The notes under the pieces: model-generated
The model's input: only the letters and a program-made list of their open reading frames with translations
Told to the model about the DNA's origin: nothing
Databases searched by the model: none
Program-made: the position numbers and the translations under genes
Shown here: one piece after another, positions 11,294-19,008 of the stretch
Position numbering within the stretch: the first letter of the stretch is position 1
Layout of the letters: the number at the start of each line of letters is the position of its first letter
Assembly (NCBI GenBank): GCA_937967505.1
Contig: CALCJM010000075.1
Location: 1-41,673 of the forward strand
Length of the DNA: 41,673 nt
Source: an uncultured Pirellulaceae bacterium
GTDB lineage: Bacteria > Planctomycetota > Planctomycetia > Pirellulales > Pirellulaceae
Direction: 5' to 3'

Positions 11294-11679
11294 CACTTCT
11301 TGCCCTCCTGATCCAAGCGCTCAATCAGATCGCGCAATTCGGCCAAGCCAGTTTCGTCGATGCCGCGATCTTCGATCAAATGTCGAACCAGCGGCATCGT
11401 ATCGCCGTCGAAGAGACGCTGCACTAAATCATTAACCGTATCGCGGATAACCGTCCGTTCTTTTGTCCGCGCCGAATAAACTCGCACGCGCCCTTTGAGT
11501 TTTGAAGTGGCATGGCCCTTGGTTTCCAGCCGCCGCAGATAAGTCTGCACGGTTGTGAAATCCATCGCCCGAGATGCCGGCAAGGCCTCAAACACCTCTC
11601 GCACCGTCGCCGGCGCAATCTGCCACAGCGCCCTCGCCACCTCCATTTCACCCTTCGATATCGCCGGTCGATCCACCAT
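11293..11679 (-). CDS. BlaI/MecI/CopY-family transcriptional repressor (first module)
   Basis: Winged-helix repressor of 128 residues, paired with the M56 peptidase that overlaps its stop codon. The N-terminal domain has ISKGEMEVARALW, the recognition region FTTVQTYLRRLETKGH, and the cleavage-prone linker region around VYSARTKERTV; the C-terminal dimerisation part is DLVQRLFDGDTMPLVRHLIE. ATG 11679 is chosen because AGAGG lies 7 bases upstream and because the longer 142-residue frame would translate through the operator DNA. Two TACA-N2-TGTA dyads lie just upstream, so the gene is very probably autoregulated. Confidence 0.93.
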   Translation of the reverse strand: MVDRPAISKGEMEVARALWQIAPATVREVFEALPASRAMDFTTVQTYLRRLETKGHATSKLKGRVRVYSARTKERTVIRDTVNDLVQRLFDGDTMPLVRHLIEDRGIDETGLAELRDLIERLDQEGKK

Positions 11680-11701
11680 CGCTGCCTCTTGATTGCATTT
11701 C

Positions 11702-11752
11702 ACGTACATGTGTACGTTCATGATTCTATACGTACACCTGTAATTGTCGCAA
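11702..11752 (-). promoter_or_regulatory. autoregulated BlaI-type promoter with two TACA-N2-TGTA operators
   Basis: Read on the minus strand: -35 TTGCGA (11747-11752), a 16-base spacer, then -10 TATAGA (11725-11730). One operator, TACA-CC-TGTA on the plus strand (11733-11742), fills the spacer. A second, ACGTACATGTGTACGT (11702-11717), lies just downstream of the expected transcription start. Their centres are 28 bp apart. TACA/TGTA dyads are the established BlaI/MecI recognition core. Confidence 0.85.
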
Positions 11753-12381
11753 GGCTGGTTGTGCGCGATGACAGCGTTGTTCCCTGAGATTTACGCAATC
11801 GCCACGAAAGCAACGCGACATCGTGGTTACAACTAAAACGGATGGATAGCCATCTATTGCACCGGAGGCCGGGGTTTAATGGAGTCACGGATGCTGTCCG
11901 ATGTTTTGGGGGATCGCTATTCCCCCAAGATGACCACTGCCCCTTCAACAGTTGGTGCCACATCGTCGTCATGGAAATTCAGGTTGGCGTCAAGCACACG
12001 CCACGTATTCTTTCCTGCGGGTTTTTAGCAGAAGATCGTTTGCTCCCTTCCGCGCTTCACGTCTTGGCCGGCGCGAGCAGCACGGGAAGATTTATGGATA
12101 GAAGCGATCAAGTAAGTGCCCAAATGACTCTTGGTCCTGAGCAACGGTCTTGATCCATTCATCCACCGAATCATTGCGATCCAATGGTTGTTTTTCGGTC
12201 ATTCTGTAAGTACCAATGCGCCGTTGGGCCGAGTGTTACAAAAAAATGAAATTCCCGATCAAACGGATGACCAAACGGGTATCGCATGCTTAAAGTCCAA
12301 TGAAATCAAACGACACGGCCTGTTTGAATTTGAAGTGACGGCAAGATCATTTTCGGCAAGAACCTCGACTGGAGGCCATTG
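11753..12381. other. non-coding or decayed region between blaI and the ECF gene
   Basis: About 630 bases without a solid gene. A minus-strand coding-like stretch (12024 to stop at 11917-11919, ending EGAVVILGE) has no start and may be a gene remnant. Its stop lies in a hairpin, TTGGGGG/CCCCCAA at 11906-11928 with a 9-base loop, which lacks a T-run on either side. A second coding-like minus-strand stretch overlaps the small frame at 12092-12202 in another frame (about 12290-12170, ending RKTTIGSQ). The impression is of fragmented genes. Confidence 0.4.
12092..12202 (-). CDS. possible small protein or gene remnant, 36 residues
   Basis: ATG at 12202 to TAA at 12092-12094, lying downstream of the ECF sigma gene on the same strand. 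The peptide (MTEKQPLDRNDSVDEWIK at its start, ending FGHLLDRFYP) has amphipathic, protein-like composition but no recognised family. There is no clear ribosome site, and another protein-like frame overlaps its start, so it may be the frameshifted 3' end of a lost gene. No function can be given. Confidence 0.25.
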   Translation of the reverse strand: MTEKQPLDRNDSVDEWIKTVAQDQESFGHLLDRFYP

Positions 12382-13887
12382 TCATTTGCTTTCAGACGCT
12401 GGGGGCCCTTCCAGACGTTTCCAAGCAAGAACCGCTAACACGACGTTGGTCGTTCCCATCCCCATACAGATCCACATGAAATGCAGACTTGACTGGGCTG
12501 CGCGTTCACCAACGCGCTCTGCCTCTTCCAAACTTGCTGCGATGGTCGTCGGAAGGTTAACTAAAACCTGATCATTTTCGGGCAGCCACCGCTGCCACGT
12601 CATGAAGCCGAGGCCCAATAGCACGACTGAACCAAGAGTTGTGGCGTAGATCGGCAACGACTTTGCTGGCAACCTGCGGCAAATCATGGCGCCGGTCACT
12701 CCGATTACGATTGCTGTGGCAAGCAAAGCGGCAACGGCAAGCCAGTTTCCGGTAGTGATCGCAGCAATCGCAGGCCAGATTGCAATCAGCACACTGCTTC
12801 CGCAAAACAACGGCATCGCTCGGTCAGAAAACTGATCCTGAGCGTTGGCGAGCTGTAGTGGCGGTGTCGTCGTATGCTCTTCCAGACGCAGCTGTTCGAT
12901 CTTCTTGCCAAGTCGCCGAGACAGCCACAGGTTCGGCAGGTTCCCCAGCGTAAGCAATGCAAAGCAGACCAGCCCAGCATGCCAAGGCGATTCAAACTTT
13001 GGTTGCCACCAAATCAAGACCGCAAATCCAACCGCCAATGGGATCAATCCGAGCACCGAGAAAAAGTAGAACCGCAGCGTCAACGCACGCTCTCGATCGG
13101 AACGGCAATGGTCCATGCTGGTCTTCAGTAACCAGACGAAGACCGGCAGTTGCATCAGTGCGCCGATCCATGCACTGCCAAAACCGGCCGCAAGCGATCC
13201 TTTGGCGGTGGCGCCTGCAACGGCAGCCGCTGTGGCTTTTGCTTTGGCGGCTGGTAGTCCCAGTACGACAACGCTGGTGAACAACTCGGATGGCTTCGAT
13301 TGAGTGAGTACCGTTTCCACCGTGGCAGCCAGCTGTGCCTGCACTAATTTGCGACCGCGCGACAACCGTTGCTTGACCGCATCTTGCGACAACTCAAGCG
13401 CCTCTGCCACACGAGCGACCGATTGTTCTTCACGGTAGAACAGAATCATTGGTTCACGATAGTGTTCTGGTATGTCAGCTAATGCCTGCCAGACCAACTG
13501 TTCCTGTTCTTGGCTAATCAGCCGGTTGTCCGGTGGTTCGGTTTCAGCAGTCAGTTCCGCAGTGTCCTGTATGCCGATCGTCTTTGCCAATATGCCGCGC
13601 CCGTCTTGTTGACATTTACGGCTGGCGAGGTTGCGGACGATGGTGCAGATCCACGGTTTGAACTTGGTAGTTTCGTTCAGGTCTGCCAGCTTCTGCCACG
13701 CCACGACAAAGGCCTCCTGAGCCAGATCTTCACTGATCGCCAAGTCACCGCAGCGGTTGTACGCGACAGAGCAGACGAGCGATTGATGACGTTCAACGAT
13801 TTTCCCGAAAGCCGACTTGTCACCACTCAGGCTCAATTCGATCAACTGGCAATCGCTCTTGTCGTCTGTCTCGCAATGGAATTTCAT
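12382..13887 (-). CDS. ECF sigma factor fused to a multi-pass membrane domain
   Basis: A 501-residue protein with an ECF sigma-70 part and a hydrophobic C-terminal part. Region 2 spans about 20-90 (AFGKIVERHQSLVCSVAY, EDLAQEAFVVAWQ, FKPWICTIVRNLA). Region 4 spans about 135-185 (DIPEHYREPMILFYREE, VARVAEALELSQDAVKQRLS). After an alanine-rich linker (about 210-235) come roughly six to seven hydrophobic segments from about 240 to 500. ATG 13887 is preferred, with GGAA 7 bases upstream, over an upstream start at 13986. Planctomycetes are known for ECF factors with C-terminal membrane extensions that probably replace a separate anti-sigma factor; membrane tethering and signal-dependent release are inferred. 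The neighbours are two BlaI-M56 modules, so it may share their envelope-stress theme. Confidence 0.85.
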   Translation of the reverse strand: MKFHCETDDKSDCQLIELSLSGDKSAFGKIVERHQSLVCSVAYNRCGDLAISEDLAQEAFVVAWQKLADLNETTKFKPWICTIVRNLASRKCQQDGRGILAKTIGIQDTAELTAETEPPDNRLISQEQEQLVWQALADIPEHYREPMILFYREEQSVARVAEALELSQDAVKQRLSRGRKLVQAQLAATVETVLTQSKPSELFTSVVVLGLPAAKAKATAAAVAGATAKGSLAAGFGSAWIGALMQLPVFVWLLKTSMDHCRSDRERALTLRFYFFSVLGLIPLAVGFAVLIWWQPKFESPWHAGLVCFALLTLGNLPNLWLSRRLGKKIEQLRLEEHTTTPPLQLANAQDQFSDRAMPLFCGSSVLIAIWPAIAAITTGNWLAVAALLATAIVIGVTGAMICRRLPAKSLPIYATTLGSVVLLGLGFMTWQRWLPENDQVLVNLPTTIAASLEEAERVGERAAQSSLHFMWICMGMGTTNVVLAVLAWKRLEGPPASESK

Positions 13888-14049
13888 GGACGGTTCCGGG
13901 GGTTGATTGGTCTTACCGTTGATAAGAGGCAACCATCCACCAACCAGTGACACGAAATTCAAGGAAACATGAGAAAACACGGCCATTTTCCTGCGTTCTA
14001 GACGTTCATGCGCTGCTGGCGCTCCTCAGCCGGTATATCAGGAGGATAG

Positions 14050-14532
14050 ATACCTTCTCTACCAACACAAATGCACCGAGTCGTCGTCGGAGACTCTTGG
14101 CCAGAAATCAGCGTGAGGTGTTAATTCGTCAAAATGCTTGCCGACGCCCCCGTCAATTGTTTCGGCTGACGCCCAAGGAAGTGCATACCTGCGGTATCGA
14201 ATTGCACGCACACATCCGTCCGCGTCGGTAACGTTGTCCAGTTGGATGTCCGTTCCAATGAGTTGGTTGAACCCAAACTCACCGGATACTGTGCGGAATT
14301 TTTGCTGTTCGGATTCCATCACATAGAAAACCAACGAATATTTTTTGGGCGTTGAATCCCATGGGGGAATTACGACTTCCTCGTCCGGAAAAGAGGGCAG
14401 AACAATCGGAGGGGCGGGAACGATCGCTTCAGCATCCGAGAAAACAATGTTGACCGTGCGAAAGGAGGCACGTTCTACTGTACCAAGCACTGCTGCGACC
14501 AGCAGCGTGAGAATTATCAAGTGCAAGATTCG
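14050..14532. repeat. segmental duplication, copy 1 (partner 19009-19486)
   Basis: About 480 bases with roughly 90% or more identity to 19009-19486 in the same orientation, judged by eye. It covers the 3' part of the hypothetical membrane-protein gene. The left edge fades near ACC(A/G)ACTCGTCGTCGGA and the right edge is sharp, after CAAGTGCAAGATTCG. Confidence 0.85.
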
Positions 14533-14613
14533 CGATCCGCTGGCTCGTTGGCAGCTAGACACAACCTCAAGACGAGAAAAAACGGTGATGGTTGGCGTTG
14601 ACTGCTTCAGCAA
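14059..14613 (-). pseudogene. duplicated small membrane protein, copy 1 (original start lost)
   Basis: The 3' three quarters are nearly identical to the gene at 19010-19495: a hydrophobic N-terminal helix (ILHLIILTLLVAAVLG), a proline-rich stretch with IVPAPPIVLPSFPDEE, and a soluble part with CVRAIRYRRYALPWA. Homology between the copies ends at about 14532, exactly where copy 2 has its ATG; here the corresponding bases are not a start codon, and the frame stays open upstream to an ATG at 14613 that adds about 27 unrelated residues. It may be a non-functional duplicate or may have gained a new start. That new start is only 13 bases from the operator of the divergent BlaI gene. No known family. 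Confidence 0.6.
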
Positions 14614-14625
14614 ACACTACAAACC

Positions 14626-14675
14626 CGACAAATGTCGCGTTTCCGGCTTGACATCACGACAATTGTCGTTATTCT
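14626..14675 (+). promoter_or_regulatory. BlaI-type promoter with two GACA-N2-TGTC operators (second module)
   Basis: -35 TTGACA (14648-14653), a 16-base spacer, -10 TATTCT (14670-14675). The spacer contains a perfect 14-bp palindrome, ACGACAATTGTCGT (14656-14669). A second dyad, CGACA-AA-TGTCG, lies upstream at 14626-14637, centres 31 bp apart, about three helical turns. The expected start of transcription is at or within a base or two of the ATG at 14682, so the transcript may be leaderless. The core differs from the first module (GACA/TGTC rather than TACA/TGTA). Confidence 0.8.
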
Positions 14676-14681
14676 GATGGT

Positions 14682-15092
14682 ATGAGCAAACAAAACCAAA
14701 AGATTCCGGATGCCGAACGCGATGTGCTGGTCTGCCTGAACCGGCTGGAAGCAGCGACCGTCAAACAAATTCGTGACGAATTGAGGTCCGTGAGGAAGCT
14801 GGAGTCGTCGTCAGTGCTGACGCTGTTGGGGCGGTTGGAAGAACGCAAACTGGTCACGCGGCGCAAAGCAGACAAGGGCAAAGCGTTTATCTTTCGGCCG
14901 ACAGCGGCGTCAAAACGCGCCTGTCGCGATTTGATGAAAGATCTCTTCCAAAGCGTGTTTGCGGGCGACACGATGGCTTTCATGGCTTCGTTTTTTGAGA
15001 CTCGTAAGCCGACTGCCGACGAGATCGAGCAGCTGCAAACGCTGCTGGATGAGTTGAAATCCGAGAAAAAGAAGAAAGGCAAACGATCATGA
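14682..15092 (+). CDS. BlaI/MecI/CopY-family transcriptional repressor (second module)
   Basis: Winged-helix repressor of 136 residues with IPDAERDVLVCLNRLEAAT, the recognition region SSVLTLLGRLEERKLVTR and KADKGKAFIFRPTA in the wing, then a dimerisation segment LMKDLFQSVFAGDTMAFMAS and a lysine-rich tail. The stop overlaps the ATG of the M56 gene by four bases (ATGA). Two palindromes upstream, one filling the promoter spacer, indicate autorepression. Its sequence and its operators differ clearly from those of the first module, so the two repressors probably do not cross-bind. No ribosome site is visible before the ATG, which fits a leaderless transcript. Confidence 0.92.
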   Translation: MSKQNQKIPDAERDVLVCLNRLEAATVKQIRDELRSVRKLESSSVLTLLGRLEERKLVTRRKADKGKAFIFRPTAASKRACRDLMKDLFQSVFAGDTMAFMASFFETRKPTADEIEQLQTLLDELKSEKKKKGKRS

Positions 15093-16594
15093 TTTGGTTT
15101 ACTGAACTTTCTGAAACGTGTCTGACTTGGCTATGGCATTCGGGGTGGCAAGCGGCTGTTGTGGCGTTGGTTGTTTGGGCCGTTTTGATAATTGGCCGTC
15201 GCAAACTCAGTTCGCAGTTGAAGTACGCGCTGTTGTTGATCGTGCTGGTCAAGTTCGCCACACCGCCATTTTTGCATCTTCAGACGGGCTTGTTTTCACA
15301 ATCATGGTTTAACAAAGTTTCACGCACTGCCGTGGTCGTTGACTTGGATCGTCAGGTTTCCGCCGTAGCAGTCGCTCCAACTGCGGCTACGGATTCTGCT
15401 AACGATGCAGTCACTAACGCTGGCCGGCCAAGCACCGACCATGCGTCCGTATTGCCAGCGGAAACGGCAGAGCAATTATCGACGGCCGCTCCTTCGCCGG
15501 AGAACGCGCGATTGGCATCGGCGAAATCCACGGGATCGCTGTGCTTAATTGCCGCCTACTTGGCGGGGGTTGCCTTTTGTATTGTTCGATTGAGCATTCG
15601 CTATTGGTCGGTGCGCCGTATCGTGTCGCGCAGTTTTCCGCTTGGGATCGCGCGAAGTTGCACAGGCTTCCAGCCTGTGACCCAAGAAACACAGGCTGTA
15701 AGCGCTGGAAGCCTATGCAACATTTCCGACGACGCCGTGCAAGAACTGCTGTCTCAAACGGTACAGGAATTAAAGATGATCCGGACTCCCGATTTGAGAT
15801 TGTCGGACGAGATTGATGGACCGTTTGTGATTGGCGTGTTTAACCCGGTGATTGTCATGCCAAGGCAATTGACGCAACAACTCACTGCAGAACAACTTCG
15901 CATCGTGCTTGCACACGAACTGATCCATGTCAGGCGAATGGACCTGTTGGTAGGCTGGGTCGAAATTACGTTGCTTACGATCTGGTGGTTTCACCCAGCC
16001 ATGTGGTGGCTTGACCGATCGCTGCGGCAGGCACGCGAAGACTGTTGCGACGATGTATTGATTGCGAAGCAGCTCGCTCAACCGGAACGCTATTGCGAAA
16101 CGCTAATTCAGGCGGCTGCCAATTCAACAAGCCCGGCGTTGGAGTCGCTTGAACCGCTGGCGCTTGGCTTTTCCAATCGCGAACATCCGGCTGGTCGTCG
16201 CATTCGGCGTTTGATGGACGATTCGATCTTTCGGGCCGATCGCATTCGCATTTCGGCGGTCGTTGTCGCTCTGTTGCTGGCGTTGGTCGCTTTGCCGGGA
16301 ATGCGGCAAGCACAGGAACGTCAGCCAGTTACCAGTGTCAATCTTCGCGGCATGTTTGGCTGGAAGAACCTTCCCTTCACGATTGATGCGGACACCGAAG
16401 CCGCCGTCAACGAGTGCCGCACGATCGCAGCACGCATCCGGCACACAAGAGGCAAGGAATCTGTTTTCGAGAAACTCGAAACTCGTGATGAATTGCTGGC
16501 GATCTTGAAGGAACGCCCGAATTTTTTTACGCTCAGCATCTACTCGCGACATGGTATCGGCTTAACGGAGACTCCGAGCAGGTCGCCGAACTGA
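15089..16594 (+). CDS. BlaR1-like M56 membrane peptidase, zero-frame part (501 residues)
   Basis: Membrane metalloprotease expected to inactivate the co-encoded BlaI repressor. Four hydrophobic segments (about 15-35, 38-55, 155-170 and 390-405) surround the catalytic domain with HELIH at 276-280 in AHELIHVRRMDLL, then TIWWFHPAMWWLDRSLRQAREDCCDD carrying the further ligand region. Residues about 191-209 (CTGFQPV...AGSLC) are a palindromic DNA repeat read in frame, inserted between the second hydrophobic pair and the catalytic domain. After residue 480 the frame leaves family-like sequence: a -1 shift at T7 (16522-16528) restores FFYAQHLLATWYRLNGDSEQ and continues to 18150, giving about 1020 residues. 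Without it the protein ends after 21 unrelated residues. Confidence 0.9.
   Translation: MIWFTELSETCLTWLWHSGWQAAVVALVVWAVLIIGRRKLSSQLKYALLLIVLVKFATPPFLHLQTGLFSQSWFNKVSRTAVVVDLDRQVSAVAVAPTAATDSANDAVTNAGRPSTDHASVLPAETAEQLSTAAPSPENARLASAKSTGSLCLIAAYLAGVAFCIVRLSIRYWSVRRIVSRSFPLGIARSCTGFQPVTQETQAVSAGSLCNISDDAVQELLSQTVQELKMIRTPDLRLSDEIDGPFVIGVFNPVIVMPRQLTQQLTAEQLRIVLAHELIHVRRMDLLVGWVEITLLTIWWFHPAMWWLDRSLRQAREDCCDDVLIAKQLAQPERYCETLIQAAANSTSPALESLEPLALGFSNREHPAGRRIRRLMDDSIFRADRIRISAVVVALLLALVALPGMRQAQERQPVTSVNLRGMFGWKNLPFTIDADTEAAVNECRTIAARIRHTRGKESVFEKLETRDELLAILKERPNFFTLSIYSRHGIGLTETPSRSPN
15661..15714 (+). repeat. REP-like palindromic repeat inserted in frame in the M56 gene
   Basis: CACAGGCT-TCC-AGCCTGTG (15661-15679) is a perfect hairpin, and AGGCTTCCAGC (15664-15674) is perfectly inverted at 15704-15714. 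The same GCTGGAAGC core appears in non-coding DNA at 18943-18978. Read in frame it gives the tract TGFQPV...AGSLC. The other M56 gene in the window lacks this tract. Confidence 0.8.
16522..16528 (+). other. T7 run: -1 slippery heptamer or homopolymer error in the M56 gene
   Basis: Seven T residues positioned as T_TTT_TTT relative to the zero frame (codons AAT TTT TTT ACG), the canonical X_XXY_YYZ arrangement. Slipping one base back gives TAC GCT CAG and restores a long family-like frame. The simpler alternative is one T missing from a T8 run by sequencing error or mutation. Confidence 0.6.
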
Positions 16595-18150
16595 TGAAAA
16601 GTGCATTTGCCAACGCGCCGGTAATCTTGTCGCAGCGTTACGTGACTGGATCGGGCGAACCGTTGGCTGACTACGAAGTTCGCTCGATCGAGATCGAGTG
16701 CAATCGTGTTCAAAATCGTTCGATCGACCCAAGCTTGAAGTTGGATTTTGTGGGGCTGACGACTGACGCCAAGGGCTACATTCATCTGCCCGTGTACGAC
16801 ACCGTGTATCGTGTGTCGGGCCGCACCAGTTCGTTGAACAACTACAGTGCTGAAACAAAATCATTGGGTTGGTTCAAGTCGACGACGCCCATCGGCGACC
16901 TGCCCGACGTATTGGTGTGGAAGACGGGCAGCAAGCCGCGCGGGTTCTCTCAGCGTGTCGCGGACGTGCCACGGTTGTCCGATGCGACCGGAACGGACTC
17001 GCTGGAGTTGAAGTCACGCTTCAACACGTACCGAATCGGATGTGTCGCGCGTGGCCAAGCCGACAACACATTCATTTACGAAGACGGCAAAGGCAACTCG
17101 TGGCAAGGCGACACGCCTGACCTGCCAGCACTCAGCAACGGCAGTTTCATGGATCATGCGGTGATCGAGTTGGCTTCGCCCGCGCAGTCTCGATTCGAGA
17201 TCGGCCGTGTGCAAGTGCTGGATGGACAAACAAGCATTCCGCTGAATACGTTCCAATCGGGCTCGGGGGCCATCCACGACAGCAGTGGGCGGCTTCGATT
17301 GTTTTCGTTTGGAGCCCCCTTGCCTGCTTCGGTCAGTCTTGTGCTAGACGTCTACGACTACCGCGAATCTGATTTCCGGCAGCAACTGCCTGCCGAACTG
17401 GGCGCTGAAATTAAACAGGACGGAACACTGGTCGAGATCCTGCATTTGGCCGCCGGCAGTCATGAAGGCTGGAGTTCCTTTGCTGGCTTTCACGGAGATG
17501 CCAAGTCGATCAACAGCTCCTGTGAATTGTTGTTAAAGCTGACAGGCAATGCGCAGCTGAAAGGCAGCATGTGGGTAGTATTGAAAGACGGTCGTCGTTG
17601 GGATTTGAAGCCCGCTGGTTGGCTATCGGCGCAGGTATCTACTAGTCCAATCCAGTTGCCGGTGAAGTTGTCAGACATCAAGTGCTTTGAATTTCTGCCC
17701 TACCGTAAAAAACGCACGATCTATTTCGAGAACCTGCAGTTGCCCGTTCGGCAAGAGACTCTCGAGCAAGAGATTCCGACGATCACGTTTGAGGTCGACG
17801 GCGAAGCGCGTCGGCATGTCTCGGACGTGTTGAGCCCGCTGTCGATCTACATCGAGAGCCACCAAGGTACGTTTTCTGGAATCTCGTCACATGAGCATGG
17901 GGTCATGTTCACGGAACAAAATGAGTCGAATCGCGACGGTGGAAGCAAGTCATCGGTAACGTTGAAGCTTGATGGAACGGGTTCACTCGATTCCAAAGTC
18001 GAGTATTCCGACGGGATGGAAGCCCATGCGGCAAGCGGCGGTAGTTCGATGAGTTCTTCTTATGGAATGGCGGGGATTGCGGAGCTGGATGTACCGTTGT
18101 CTGGTGTTCAGTCTGTAAAACTAAAGTTTTCCATCAGGAGGGGCGAGTAG
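16529..18150 (+). CDS. C-terminal domain of the M56 protein in the -1 frame
   Basis: Open from the frameshift site to TAG at 18148-18150, about 540 residues; the first ATG in this frame is at 16594, sharing one base with the zero-frame stop. It opens with AQHLLATWYRLNGDSEQVAE and AFANAPVILSQRYV, a tetratricopeptide-like stretch that follows the M56 core in planctomycete relatives, then a carboxypeptidase-regulatory-like beta segment (GEPLADYEV..., TTDAKGYIHLPVYDTVY). The remaining ~400 residues are beta-rich, with no hydrophobic segment, and end in a serine/glycine-rich stretch followed by VKLKFSIRRGE. It probably forms the extracytoplasmic sensor of the peptidase. As a separate gene it would lack a signal peptide and ribosome site, which argues for a fused product. 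Confidence 0.75.
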
Positions 18151-18320
18151 CATTTTGCCGCTGGAAAGGACTTGAGTGTGTTGAAATACTCGACGTACGT
18201 GAGAAGTCTGCTTTGGAGAGGCTTTTTCCTGCGGCAACGATTTCTGTGGTAAACTGGCTTCCAGATGATGGAAACCGTGATCCTTTGAAACCGTGGAACT
18301 CAACTTTATATGCCCCTTAG
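18144..18320 (+). pseudogene. 5'-truncated copy A of a small FSLRTLL-type membrane protein gene
   Basis: In the frame ending at TAG 18318-18320 the sequence reads KGLECVEILDVREKSALERL, then FPAA and, near the end, DPLKPWNSTLYAP. This aligns with the C-terminal half of the intact gene at 21847-22275 (DGLESVCLLEG, EAIERLFPEAEV, GSLEPWNSAEY). The N-terminal membrane helix is missing because the fragment abuts the end of the M56 C-terminal domain. Its final ~80 bases and the start of the next gene are repeated in inverse at about 20020-20110. Confidence 0.7.
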
Positions 18321-18342
18321 CCTTTTTGGGTTTGACATCGTC

Positions 18343-18882
18343 ATGAGATTCCAAATCTACGAATTGCTGGCGCTACCTCTTCTATTCGTTGTGATATCAA
18401 CGGTAGCGCACCGCATCGAACAGCGCGATTTTCTTCACGCCCCGCGCGCAAAACGGACGATTGATGAGCTTGAAAAATTGACAGCTTTGGCAAATGACAG
18501 AACAAGTTTTGGTTTGAGTTCTTCGGCTGAACAGATTAACGAAATGATCGCCAAACCAAATTCTGAACTAGACAGCATACTTGGTCACCAGCTACGTACC
18601 GACCACTGGGGAAACCCGTACGTTTGTGTCGATAGCGGAGAGCAGTGCGAAGAACGTTGGCAATTCTACTCGAACGGCTTAGACCGCGGATCTCAAACCA
18701 ATGGTCGTGATCCAGATGATCTCAACTCGTGGGATCTGTCCAATCAGTACTACAAGGATTTTGACAAATCCACTCGTCGTGATGATAGTTATCGTACTGG
18801 GCTTATCTGGACACTGCCCAGTTTTGTTTTGATAATTGGCATTCGAGAGTTATGGCGCAGATACAACAATTCACCAAGTTAA
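18343..18882 (+). CDS. hypothetical membrane protein with pseudopilin (GspG)-like central segment
   Basis: 179 residues from ATG 18343; a longer start at 18310 overlaps the preceding pseudogene. It has a hydrophobic N-terminal helix (about 5-23) and a C-terminal one (about 152-170). Between them LRTDHWGNPYVCVDSGE, WQFYSNGLDRG and DPDDLNSWD resemble the C-terminal loop of type II secretion major pseudopilins (LxTDPWGNPY ... YSxGxDG ... DI.NW). It lacks the prepilin cleavage site and has a second membrane helix, so it is not a standard pseudopilin; many planctomycete genomes carry such stand-alone relatives. No partner secretion genes are nearby and no function can be assigned. Confidence 0.6.
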   Translation: MRFQIYELLALPLLFVVISTVAHRIEQRDFLHAPRAKRTIDELEKLTALANDRTSFGLSSSAEQINEMIAKPNSELDSILGHQLRTDHWGNPYVCVDSGEQCEERWQFYSNGLDRGSQTNGRDPDDLNSWDLSNQYYKDFDKSTRRDDSYRTGLIWTLPSFVLIIGIRELWRRYNNSPS

Positions 18883-18940
18883 ACACAGGGTTTCCAGTTT
18901 TCTGACACGAGATTTTATTGTTTTTTGGGCGATCTCTGGC

Positions 18941-18989
18941 AAGCTGGAAGCTCGCCCCATATGGCGTAAGCTTCCAGCGTTTCCAGCTT
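18941..18989. repeat. REP-like palindrome downstream of the GspG-like gene
   Basis: GCTGGAAGCT (18943-18952) is perfectly inverted at 18969-18978, with an inner CGCC/GGCG stem; AAGCTGGA (18941-18948) is inverted again at 18982-18989. It shares the GCTGGAAGC core with the repeat inside the M56 gene. Confidence 0.75.
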
Positions 18990-19008
18990 GTGATCCTGTA
19001 GCTACCGC

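Noticed and set aside
11906..11928. Intrinsic terminator
   Set aside because: Strong GC stem but no T-run on either strand.
10493..18150. Beta-lactam resistance operon
   Set aside because: BlaI and BlaR1-like genes are present, but no beta-lactamase or penicillin-binding protein gene is nearby and the sensor domains are not penicillin-binding; the names reflect family only.
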